A DNA stretch of 64,000 nucleotides from Chitinophagaceae bacterium (GTDB taxonomy: Bacteria; Bacteroidota; Bacteroidia; Chitinophagales; Chitinophagaceae). The stretch lies in assembly GCA_016787065.1 (NCBI GenBank), contig JAEUVD010000044.1:118003-182002 (forward strand), written 5' to 3'. The notes below the pieces were generated by a model. It was not told where the DNA came from, searched no databases, and worked only from the letters and a program-made list of their open reading frames with translations. Each line of letters starts with the position of its first letter. The stretch's first letter is position 1. Shown here piece by piece: positions 1 through 7,631 of the stretch. Position numbers and translations under genes: made by a program.

Positions 1-2374
1 CTAATAAATAGCATACGGATGCTATCGTAGTGTCTGACTCAAGCAACTGTTTTATTTTAATTCGATCCTTCTCATCACATTCGGATAAATTTAGTTCCCA
101 ATTTCCAACTTGAAGATAATTTACATTTTTATTAAATTTTGTTGCTGTTAATGTCTGGATATCACAACCAAAACTTAATTTCGGAAAACGCTTTTTTAAT
201 TTTGCTAGATGCTGATTGAGTGATTGTATTAAATCTGTTTGATAATTGAAATGGACTTTCGATAATTCATTTTCTAATGATTTTATGTGTTCCGCATTCC
301 AATTCAAACGATAAATTTCTTCGGTGTTCTTAATTGGTATTTTAATCCCGAAAGACGAATAATAGGCTTCATTTGGTTTTAAAAGATGTAATGAAAGTTG
401 TGAATATTCTTCTAACTGATTAAACCGAATTTTTTGTTGTACCTGTCCGTTTTCATTACTAATAAGAATATAGGAAATAGTGGGTAACACCGTGATAGTT
501 AGGCTATTTGCATTTTTCGACCAATTTGTATCCGGCGGAAGGCTATAGCTACTCCATAAATTGACCACCTGCGTGGTGCAAGTAGTTATACGCTCATTTT
601 GAAGGTGTAATGTTAATATCTTTGATGCTTGTTCACTACTATTCGATAGAAACTCACCTGAATGATTGTATTGAGTAGTTACCCACGTTCCAATTTTTGT
701 ACCATTACTTAATTTTTTACCATAGGATTTGATAAAACCATTGGAATCTGTTGTAACATGATACTCGAGTGAAGTATTATTTGGTAAAGGGAATGGAGAA
801 TAGAGGTAAACATATTTGCAATGCAGTTCTTTACTATTTAATAGTTCAATGGCTGTGCCTTCTTTTACAATAGGGTATGACATACTTAGCGTAATGCTTT
901 TGTTGGCATAACTAATCATACAAAAATCATCAATAAATTCTAATGGTTGTTTAACATAGTTCGCACTCGGAGTCGGACGAGTTTCTTGTTCAAATTGTCG
1001 TTGGTAGCGAATACCAACTTTTTCATTTGGTTGAATATCTTTCTTACGTATATCATTTTTACTATTCAAGAAGGAATAAAATTTTGAAGGATACAATTCA
1101 ATTCTACTTTCGGTATTTCCATAATTGATTATCCAGAATGTATCGGTAACCAATTTTGTTTGTTGTTCAAAATACTGTAGCGGTTTATTTCGCTTTGCTG
1201 ATTCACAACGAAGTAACTCCTGCTTAGGTTCCATAGCCTCTGATTCGATGCGTTTTTCCCGATTACGCGCTGTGTTATTTTGTAATTGTTTGGAAACCCA
1301 TCCGGTATCATTCCAGTGATAAACGGTTGTAATGCTATCAACGCTTTTGAAACCTACAACAATGGAGGTTTCGTCAATGTGTCGAACCGAGTCCATATTA
1401 TTCCAAACCGTAAAGGGCTCGTACATTCGTTTTAACTTGTTGAAATGAAAATAACGCCATCGTGATGTTGGCGAAGGTTCTTTAAACGTTCCTGTTTCCA
1501 AAATTCTGAAAACTCGTTCTTTTTTAATTCTTTCATTTTGCCAAGCTAAAAATTCAAAGTCCGTAAAGAAGGGATATTCCGAAGATGGTTCAATAGTTTG
1601 GGTAATAGTTAGATCGGAGTCATGCACAACCAGTATTTTAGAAATACCCTTAGATGTATTTAAGGGTGAATCTGATATTTCGTCATGTACCGGACTATGT
1701 AATGGTAGTATAAAGTAATCGCATGTAGTTAAAGAATTAGCTAATTTAATTTGTTTGTTCTTTGTACGAATAAGTGTAATTGTTTTTCTAGCTATATTGA
1801 GATTATTAGCCGCATTAGTGGAGTTTACTCGTTCTCCGCATAGATCGATGGCAGCATGTAATGGAATTCGAATAGTACTAGTTTCAACTTTACGTTTTCC
1901 TTCAATCCGAATGTGCCAGAACAGGGAATCATTTAAGGCATTCATTTTGTTTGATAACGCTGCTCTTCTTGAAAAATAAAAATTTTTATTAAAACCAAGA
2001 AGTGATGCTATGTTGTAATTGACCGATTCTAACGGAACAACGCACAAATAGCTATTACCAAGTGTTGGCCACGACTGTCGGAATAGTTTCGTGTATTTGC
2101 ACCGTTGGTTCGGAATAGAGTTGCTTTTATTCTCCCAAAAGAGATAGGGCTCGCTGCAATATGAATTATCATCAAGCGTTGTTGTTCGAGCTTCTACATC
2201 TTGATCGTCACCAAATACTAGGGAAAGCTTTAAATCGTGAACAAATAAACCGCTTTCTTGGTCTATTACTTTTACAATCAAAATTCCATAATTTTGGTAT
2301 CCACATTGTTGAGCTATTCCTGAAATGTTTAATAAGCAAAACAATATGCAACTTAAAAGTAGAATTCTTGTCAT
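1..2374 (-). CDS. Large secreted protein of unknown function (3' end outside window)
   Basis: An open frame on the minus strand runs from an ATG at 2374 to the left edge. I read all 791 codons and found no stop, so the protein is longer than this. It starts with a Sec signal peptide (MTRILLLSC..., hydrophobic to about residue 20, then AQQCG). The rest is mostly polar, rich in Asn, Ser, Thr and Lys, with scattered aromatic residues and no long membrane segment, so an exported or surface-bound protein is likely. I recognise no family or catalytic motif. The ATG overlaps the stop of the upstream gene (ATGA, 2371-2374), which suggests translational coupling in a three-gene minus-strand operon. 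The gene is real with good confidence; the function is unknown. Confidence 0.75.
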   Translation of the reverse strand, partial: MTRILLLSCILFCLLNISGIAQQCGYQNYGILIVKVIDQESGLFVHDLKLSLVFGDDQDVEARTTTLDDNSYCSEPYLFWENKSNSIPNQRCKYTKLFRQSWPTLGNSYLCVVPLESVNYNIASLLGFNKNFYFSRRAALSNKMNALNDSLFWHIRIEGKRKVETSTIRIPLHAAIDLCGERVNSTNAANNLNIARKTITLIRTKNKQIKLANSLTTCDYFILPLHSPVHDEISDSPLNTSKGISKILVVHDSDLTITQTIEPSSEYPFFTDFEFLAWQNERIKKERVFRILETGTFKEPSPTSRWRYFHFNKLKRMYEPFTVWNNMDSVRHIDETSIVVGFKSVDSITTVYHWNDTGWVSKQLQNNTARNREKRIESEAMEPKQELLRCESAKRNKPLQYFEQQTKLVTDTFWIINYGNTESRIELYPSKFYSFLNSKNDIRKKDIQPNEKVGIRYQRQFEQETRPTPSANYVKQPLEFIDDFCMISYANKSITLSMSYPIVKEGTAIELLNSKELHCKYVYLYSPFPLPNNTSLEYHVTTDSNGFIKSYGKKLSNGTKIGTWVTTQYNHSGEFLSNSSEQASKILTLHLQNERITTCTTQVVNLWSSYSLPPDTNWSKNANSLTITVLPTISYILISNENGQVQQKIRFNQLEEYSQLSLHLLKPNEAYYSSFGIKIPIKNTEEIYRLNWNAEHIKSLENELSKVHFNYQTDLIQSLNQHLAKLKKRFPKLSFGCDIQTLTATKFNKNVNYLQVGNWELNLSECDEKDRIKIKQLLESDTTIASVCYLL

Positions 2375-3333
2375 TCTTTTTTATTTTTTAAGTACTCATT
2401 ATATTCAAACTGAATACGCTCTTTTTCGATGCGATTTTTCTCACATTGTTCTTTTACCCTTGCATAGCCATGTAAACAATAGTCCGCTTTTTTAAAATAA
2501 ACTTCATCTCGGTTTACTCTAAATATTGGTATTCTTTTTAGAAATCGAAAGGTATAGTAATTACCGATTTGCATGGTATAACATCGTTCCAATGTATCCT
2601 TGCCGTTTACATAAACAACATAAATATTGTCCCAATTCGGAAGTTGCATGGTTTTGTTTAAACATCCATCATGAATCACATGTACAATTCCCGTTAACTG
2701 CGTTATTTCATTTACCATGGCATTAGCATCATATCTAAAAGGAGCTCCTTGATCTTCTAAATAACGCTCTATAATACGAATAACTTCATCGTCAATTGAC
2801 AACGATGATAGTTTGGTCATTTTTTTCATGTACAACGAATCTTCTGGAGATAAATAGTAAAAAGATCCGTATCCAAACTGCCAGCCTATTTTTTTCCAAA
2901 CACTGTCTTTTAGATGATCCTGTTCGTTTAAATTATACTGGAATGTGGTGTTGATTTTTGAATACAAAGCATGTTCTTGAATAATATGTAAGAATTGCTC
3001 CACATTACTTCCTTTTACCGGCTGATATCGTTGGAAATAATAGTCAAATGCTAATAAGCATAAAGCACCAGAAGTCTTTGTATTTAGTATTTTATTCAGG
3101 TATTTTTCTTGTTGCTTAAAAGAGGTAGCGGTCAAAATTTTATGCACCGATTTGCGTAAATCAAGATTGTCGGTGTACAAGGGCAAGAAATTATAAATAT
3201 TGGTAAACTGAGCTATGGTTGTATCATGTAATGGAAACAATTGGGTAGCATATTTTTGTTTTGCTGGTTGAGCACAAACATATATTTGCAAGGCGGTTAA
3301 TAAGAAGAGCAATATAAACTTAATCATTTTCAT
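2371..3333 (-). CDS. Secreted protein of unknown function (320 aa)
   Basis: Middle gene of a minus-strand trio. The N-terminus is a clear signal peptide (Lys-rich start, FILLFLLTALQIYVCA, cleavage before QPAKQ). The mature part is charged and aromatic with no transmembrane segment and no lipobox. The C-terminus is strongly charged (EQCEKNRIEKERIQF... to KKE). It overlaps the upstream gene by 14 bases and the downstream gene by 4. By eye it looks distantly related to the upstream gene: a hydrophobic stretch near residue 95 (ALCLLAFDYYFQ), then a helix of the type VIRIIERYL followed by a short region ending in DGC. No known domain is recognised. Signal peptide and operon position suggest a periplasmic or surface role shared with its neighbours. 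Confidence 0.75.
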   Translation of the reverse strand: MKMIKFILLFLLTALQIYVCAQPAKQKYATQLFPLHDTTIAQFTNIYNFLPLYTDNLDLRKSVHKILTATSFKQQEKYLNKILNTKTSGALCLLAFDYYFQRYQPVKGSNVEQFLHIIQEHALYSKINTTFQYNLNEQDHLKDSVWKKIGWQFGYGSFYYLSPEDSLYMKKMTKLSSLSIDDEVIRIIERYLEDQGAPFRYDANAMVNEITQLTGIVHVIHDGCLNKTMQLPNWDNIYVVYVNGKDTLERCYTMQIGNYYTFRFLKRIPIFRVNRDEVYFKKADYCLHGYARVKEQCEKNRIEKERIQFEYNEYLKNKKE

Positions 3334-4294
3334 TACACTGGTTTCTGATGTTAGCTATAAAGTTAAGAGAATAGGTTACATCACTAATGGTTTGTCCTTT
3401 TTCAGGATGACTTGTAATGGTGTAAACCCGAGAGATGTATTTTTTTTGTTTTGTAATAAAATCATCACTACTATGATAAATCACACCTAAACGGGTCGTG
3501 CTCACTCCATCAGCTGATGCCATTTGGGGTACGCATTGATCTGTTTCTGCATCTATGATATTGGGTAATTGATAAACATCGATAAGTATGGAATCCAAAC
3601 TATAGCTTCCATTCAAGTTGTGTTTTTTGTTGATGTATTTATGAATAATACTTAGGATTACGGAATCACATACCTGGGGTTTTTCTTTTTTCATTAATTC
3701 AAGCGAATAATCTTCACCGTCAAGGGGTATGCAAAACGAAATATTTTTGGTGTAATTGTTTCGAATAGATTGTGTTGCTTTCAAAACTTCTGCTTCAAAT
3801 TGTTTTGTAGGCAAATGTGCTTTAACCTTATTGTTCAGGTAATATGTATTTAAGGCTTTCGCTCCACCATAGTAAGGTATTGCAGAAAGCATAGCGTTCA
3901 ATGGTGATAGGTCGTCAGCTTCATGCATATTTCTCAACTGTTGATTTTCGGCGAAAATGTACGGAAGATATAAAAGAAAAAATGCTTCAGCTGTACGTTG
4001 TTGTCCGATTTCATCAATCACTTTAGTCCAATTAAAATAATCAATCACACTTCTGATTTTTACACCAGGTTCCGGCCAACGGTAATACGAACTATCTAGT
4101 ACATACATCGGGTAGTGCATCATGCAAATCAATGAATCCAATTTATTTTCAGGAGGGTAGTGTAAAAAGGTAAATTGGTAAATATCGTGAATCAATGGTA
4201 TCGATTGTATAGAAAAGGGCTTTATAGATTTACACTGACTGTAGCCTCCTAGCGTTAGGTTGGTGAGGAGGAAAAAAAGTAAAATTCTCTTCAT
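3320..4294 (-). CDS. Secreted protein of unknown function (first gene of trio)
   Basis: The frame is open further upstream to 4366, but I place the start at 4294, where translation gives a proper signal peptide (MKRILLFFLLTNLTLGGYSQC). The longer version would add 24 residues ahead of it. The mature protein is about 305 residues, soluble, with no catalytic motif I recognise. It contains AFFLLYLPYIF and SVILSIIHKYI segments that line up loosely with similar segments in the next gene, so the two may be old duplicates. Four cysteines lie in the mature part. It heads a three-gene operon whose members overlap. Function unknown. Confidence 0.72.
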   Translation of the reverse strand: MKRILLFFLLTNLTLGGYSQCKSIKPFSIQSIPLIHDIYQFTFLHYPPENKLDSLICMMHYPMYVLDSSYYRWPEPGVKIRSVIDYFNWTKVIDEIGQQRTAEAFFLLYLPYIFAENQQLRNMHEADDLSPLNAMLSAIPYYGGAKALNTYYLNNKVKAHLPTKQFEAEVLKATQSIRNNYTKNISFCIPLDGEDYSLELMKKEKPQVCDSVILSIIHKYINKKHNLNGSYSLDSILIDVYQLPNIIDAETDQCVPQMASADGVSTTRLGVIYHSSDDFITKQKKYISRVYTITSHPEKGQTISDVTYSLNFIANIRNQCNEND

Positions 4295-4527
4295 GAAATT
4301 TTTGAAAAACACTCTATGCAAGATTATTACAGATTCCATAAATAAAATTTGCTTTTTTTTAAGCAATTCGAAATAATAGTTCTTTCACAATTATCAAAGG
4401 AGAAGATTTCAGGGTAAATAATTCATATAAAAGAAAAAACACATCTAAACATTGAACAGAGAATTACTAGGCATTTACTCCTAATAAGCAGTATATTCAA
4501 ACGTTCTATCAAACCAATCTTTTTATC

Positions 4528-6087
4528 ATGATGCTGTATCGTTTGATTTTTTTCATCCTTACTTTTCTTTCTTTTATTAAAGCGAATGCCCAAGGTTGCA
4601 CTTCCGTTTCAACCGGATTAATTCCGATTAATGATTTGGGCGCTGGAACTTACATGGGTATGACAGGTGGTTTATATCCAGGAGCCAGTAACAGTATGCC
4701 GGCCGCCCATAAAACCGCCGGTTTATTGAAAGCCTCACAAGTACAATGTCTTAGTTTTAATGGAGTACCCGATGCGTTTAATGGTAAAATAGCTTGGCTG
4801 AGTATTGGCATGTCGAATACAACGCAAGAAACGCAACAATTTATACCTATCGCAAATGCTTACACCGGAAAAAATCCGAAACTAACGTTGGTAGATGGAG
4901 CTCAAGGAGGAATGACGGCTCAAATTATATCAACACCTTCGCACCCGAACTATAGTATTTATTGGAGTACGGTGGCTTCAAGATTGGCTTCGGCTGGTGT
5001 TACGAATCAGCAAGTACAAATAATTTGGCTCAAAGCAGCCGATCAAGCCTTAGGTTCACCCTATATGCAACATTATGATTCCTTGGTCGTGCGTTACAAA
5101 CGCATAATGCACGAATTAAAAATTCGTTTCCCGAATGTAAAAATTTGTTATCTCAGTAGTAGAATATCTGCTCGTTATGCAACAAGTCCGCTCAACCCTG
5201 AACCGTATGCCTATCTTACAGGCTGGGCTGTAAAAAAGGTTATTGCCGATCAGATAGCCGGTGATCCTTCGTTACAATTTACGGGGGTAGGAGCTAACTC
5301 ACCTTGGCTAAGTTGGGGCTGCTATATGTGGTCTGATGGTAGTACACCGCAAGTTGCAAACCCGAGTGTTTTCTGGAATTGTGCAACAGATTTTCTTACT
5401 TCAGATTACACCCACCCAAATTCAACAGGCGCATTAAAAGCTGCAAATCTTTGGCTACAATTTCATACGAGCGACCCAACAGCGAAGCCATGGTTTTTGG
5501 GAGCCGGATGTATAACCTCATCAAACACCGGTATCAAATTTCATTTATCAGGTTTTTATGCCGGGAATGATTTGATGCAACCTGTTTTATATAATCAAGG
5601 AGTTACCGGAGCAAACTTGCAACAATGTGATAGCGTGGAAATTCAATTTCGATCACCTTCGGCGCCTTACACCCTAATAAATAGCGTTCACACAGTGGTA
5701 AGTACACAAGGTGAGATAACTATTTTGTTACCCTTTACCGGTGTGTTTTATCTGGTTGTAAAACACCGAAGTGGACTTGAAACATGGAGTAACGAACCGG
5801 TTTTATGCTATGGCGAAACGTTCTATAATTTTACGAATGCATCAAACCAAGCATTCGGAAATAATCAAATACAACTCGATAGTACAACTTGGGGTTTCTT
5901 TCAAGGTGATTTGAACCAGGATAGAAGTATCGACGCGTTAGACTTTCTGATTTTGGAACCTGATATTCAAACCGGTAATTCGGGTTATTTAGTTTCTGAT
6001 TTGAATGGTGATGGCACAACGGATATTTTTGATTACTTAGTGATTGATGCGAGCATCGTTTCAGGTATTACAAGCAGTGTCCCTTAG
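4528..6087 (+). CDS. Secreted SGNH/GDSL-type hydrolase-like protein with dockerin-like C-terminus
   Basis: The 519-residue protein opens with a signal peptide ending near residue 22 (KANAQG). An SGNH-like core follows: a block with GMSN (Ser96 as candidate nucleophile), DGAQGG near residue 125, and a closing D293-Y-T-H296-P motif matching the DxxH of GDSL esterases. From about residue 330 comes a beta-rich region, then two EF-hand-like calcium loops of the dockerin type (GDLNQDRSID and SDLNGDGTTD). The last ~190 residues closely resemble the end of the protein at 48096-49145. No T9SS tail is seen. A secreted esterase or carbohydrate deacetylase is the likeliest role; the substrate is unknown. 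Catalytic assignment is moderate, the calcium loops are clear. Confidence 0.7.
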   Translation: MMLYRLIFFILTFLSFIKANAQGCTSVSTGLIPINDLGAGTYMGMTGGLYPGASNSMPAAHKTAGLLKASQVQCLSFNGVPDAFNGKIAWLSIGMSNTTQETQQFIPIANAYTGKNPKLTLVDGAQGGMTAQIISTPSHPNYSIYWSTVASRLASAGVTNQQVQIIWLKAADQALGSPYMQHYDSLVVRYKRIMHELKIRFPNVKICYLSSRISARYATSPLNPEPYAYLTGWAVKKVIADQIAGDPSLQFTGVGANSPWLSWGCYMWSDGSTPQVANPSVFWNCATDFLTSDYTHPNSTGALKAANLWLQFHTSDPTAKPWFLGAGCITSSNTGIKFHLSGFYAGNDLMQPVLYNQGVTGANLQQCDSVEIQFRSPSAPYTLINSVHTVVSTQGEITILLPFTGVFYLVVKHRSGLETWSNEPVLCYGETFYNFTNASNQAFGNNQIQLDSTTWGFFQGDLNQDRSIDALDFLILEPDIQTGNSGYLVSDLNGDGTTDIFDYLVIDASIVSGITSSVP

Positions 6088-6211
6088 TTTCATATAAAAT
6101 AAATTCAAACGTTCCATCTGATACTTGGTATTACCTTTTTGTGTAACCACAAAAGTGGACTGTAATATTTTCTTCCTGCCGAGTATCATTGAGTTCTAAA
6201 ATTTATATACT

Positions 6212-6568
6212 ATGCATTGTACTAAACTCCTCAACATTCCAGACAATCACGTCATTGGTTACTTAAACGATGACTGTCATGTAGTAACAAATTCGTACTA
6301 CACCAAAGGGTCACGAATAATTCTTCATCTTAAAAAACCTGGTGCTGGGTTAGCTCATCTCTGTATTGAGGACGGAGAAGAACATGTTTGCTATCCAATA
6401 CAAATACAATGTATGACTAACGAAACACCTGCTTGTGCTTCGTTACCTTACGGACTTATTGATTTGTATGATGAATCCTGTAGTTGTATTGCACGTAATG
6501 TAACAATAGATAACATTATTTGTAATGATGTTACACCAAACGTGCATGTTGTTTACTGGATAGCGTAA
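6212..6568 (+). CDS. Small cysteine-rich protein of unknown function (118 aa)
   Basis: The protein has nine cysteines in 118 residues, unusual for this genome, and no signal peptide or membrane segment. Two cysteines form a CSC motif late in the protein. The beta-strand pattern (alternating hydrophobics such as RIILHL, VHVVYWI) suggests a small all-beta domain. It follows the SGNH-like gene by 124 bases and is closed by a strong terminator at 6593-6622, so it may be transcribed alone or with the upstream gene. I recognise no family. The long open frame with no better overlapping alternative supports a real gene. Confidence 0.55.
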   Translation: MHCTKLLNIPDNHVIGYLNDDCHVVTNSYYTKGSRIILHLKKPGAGLAHLCIEDGEEHVCYPIQIQCMTNETPACASLPYGLIDLYDESCSCIARNVTIDNIICNDVTPNVHVVYWIA

Positions 6569-6592
6569 CCGCAGTAAATTCTAGATGGGAGT

Positions 6593-6629
6593 ATAAGGGA
6601 CTAGATTAAATTAGTCCCTTATTTTATTA
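6593..6629. terminator. Bidirectional intrinsic terminator between convergent genes
   Basis: An 11-bp perfect stem (ATAAGGGACTA, 6593-6603, with TAGTCCCTTAT, 6612-6622) encloses an 8-base loop and is followed by a T-rich run on the plus strand. It sits between the plus-strand gene ending at 6568 and the minus-strand gene ending at 6653, so it can serve both. Confidence 0.8.
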
Positions 6630-6652
6630 TGGAAGCGATAGGACTACAATCT

Positions 6653-7594
6653 TTAGAATGCTATCCTTCTTTCTAGTAGTTCAAGTGCCGCTTTTTTGCA
6701 ACTTTCGTTGAATAGAAGACAGCAATTAAAATTTTCCAACGCCCTGTTATTTTCATTATGCGCTAACAGATTTGAATTTTGCAATAATTGTTTAACCGTG
6801 AAGTTTAATTTGTTTTCTACTAAATAGTTTAGCGCGTAGCCACTTTGTGTTAAACCATCAGGTAAGTTTGATTGCAACGTAACTGTATCGCTATTCATAC
6901 CAATCAAAAACACTGGAAATTGCAGCGGTAACATGGTTCTGAAAAGGTTTGGGATTTGAGGTGAAGAATTACTTGTTTCTTTTACATGGTAATATTCCGA
7001 TGGCATATTGTTATTTAATCGATCATCTTCGTTGCGCAATTCTTCTAAAGGGATTTGAGTTAATTTAGTTTGTTGTCCGACGATTTCATTGTTTACACAA
7101 TGTTCAAATTCAAATCGAATTTGTTCTACGACATCGGAAGCACAAGTGTTAAAACAAAGTATGACTGTACAATGTTTAAAGTACATTTCTAACGAAGTAT
7201 AAACATCACTTATCTTGAGGTAGGTATCTCCTCCTAGAGAAAATCGATACTCTTTACCACTCGATGTTTTAAATATGCCGGCATGACCATGAATCACTAT
7301 CATCACATAATCTGACGGCTTAGGTATTAGCTGTTCCTGCGCAAGAAAACAGCAACGAAGACATTGCATAACATGCTCTTTCAATAAACCCGTCTCTTTA
7401 TTGTAGGTTAGCACCATTTTATTTTCAACAATACTTGAAGGTTGTTGCGAAGCAAGTTTAGACATAACCGTAGCGTCGTTTAACATAGCATAAAACATGG
7501 CATCATGATGAACGGGTAAAAGTTCATTCAACTGATAGGAACCAAGTATTAAATTAAATAGGAACAACATGGCTATGCAAAATTGTTCAATCAT
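6653..7594 (-). CDS. Putative caspase-like (clan CD) protein with N-terminal signal or anchor
   Basis: I start at the ATG at 7594; a GTG one codon upstream is also possible. The first ~20 residues are hydrophobic (signal peptide or anchor). The centre has the two marks of caspase/CHAT/gingipain-type folds: a buried beta-strand ending in HGHAG (His102 or His104) and, about 45 residues later, a strand TVILCFN followed by TCASD (Cys151). Both motifs sit where the catalytic His and Cys of clan CD peptidases lie. The C-terminal half is not recognised. The gene begins 37 bases after the sensor kinase and is probably co-transcribed with it. This is a motif-level assignment: protease activity is plausible, not shown, and the substrate is unknown. 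Confidence 0.45.
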   Translation of the reverse strand: MIEQFCIAMLFLFNLILGSYQLNELLPVHHDAMFYAMLNDATVMSKLASQQPSSIVENKMVLTYNKETGLLKEHVMQCLRCCFLAQEQLIPKPSDYVMIVIHGHAGIFKTSSGKEYRFSLGGDTYLKISDVYTSLEMYFKHCTVILCFNTCASDVVEQIRFEFEHCVNNEIVGQQTKLTQIPLEELRNEDDRLNNNMPSEYYHVKETSNSSPQIPNLFRTMLPLQFPVFLIGMNSDTVTLQSNLPDGLTQSGYALNYLVENKLNFTVKQLLQNSNLLAHNENNRALENFNCCLLFNESCKKAALELLERRIAF

Positions 7595-7631
7595 CACAAT
7601 AAATTATCTACCCCTTTTGTGTAGCTTGTTT

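Noticed and set aside
4528..6087. T9SS sorting tail
   Set aside because: The C-terminus is a pair of calcium-loop motifs and does not resemble the type A or B tail.
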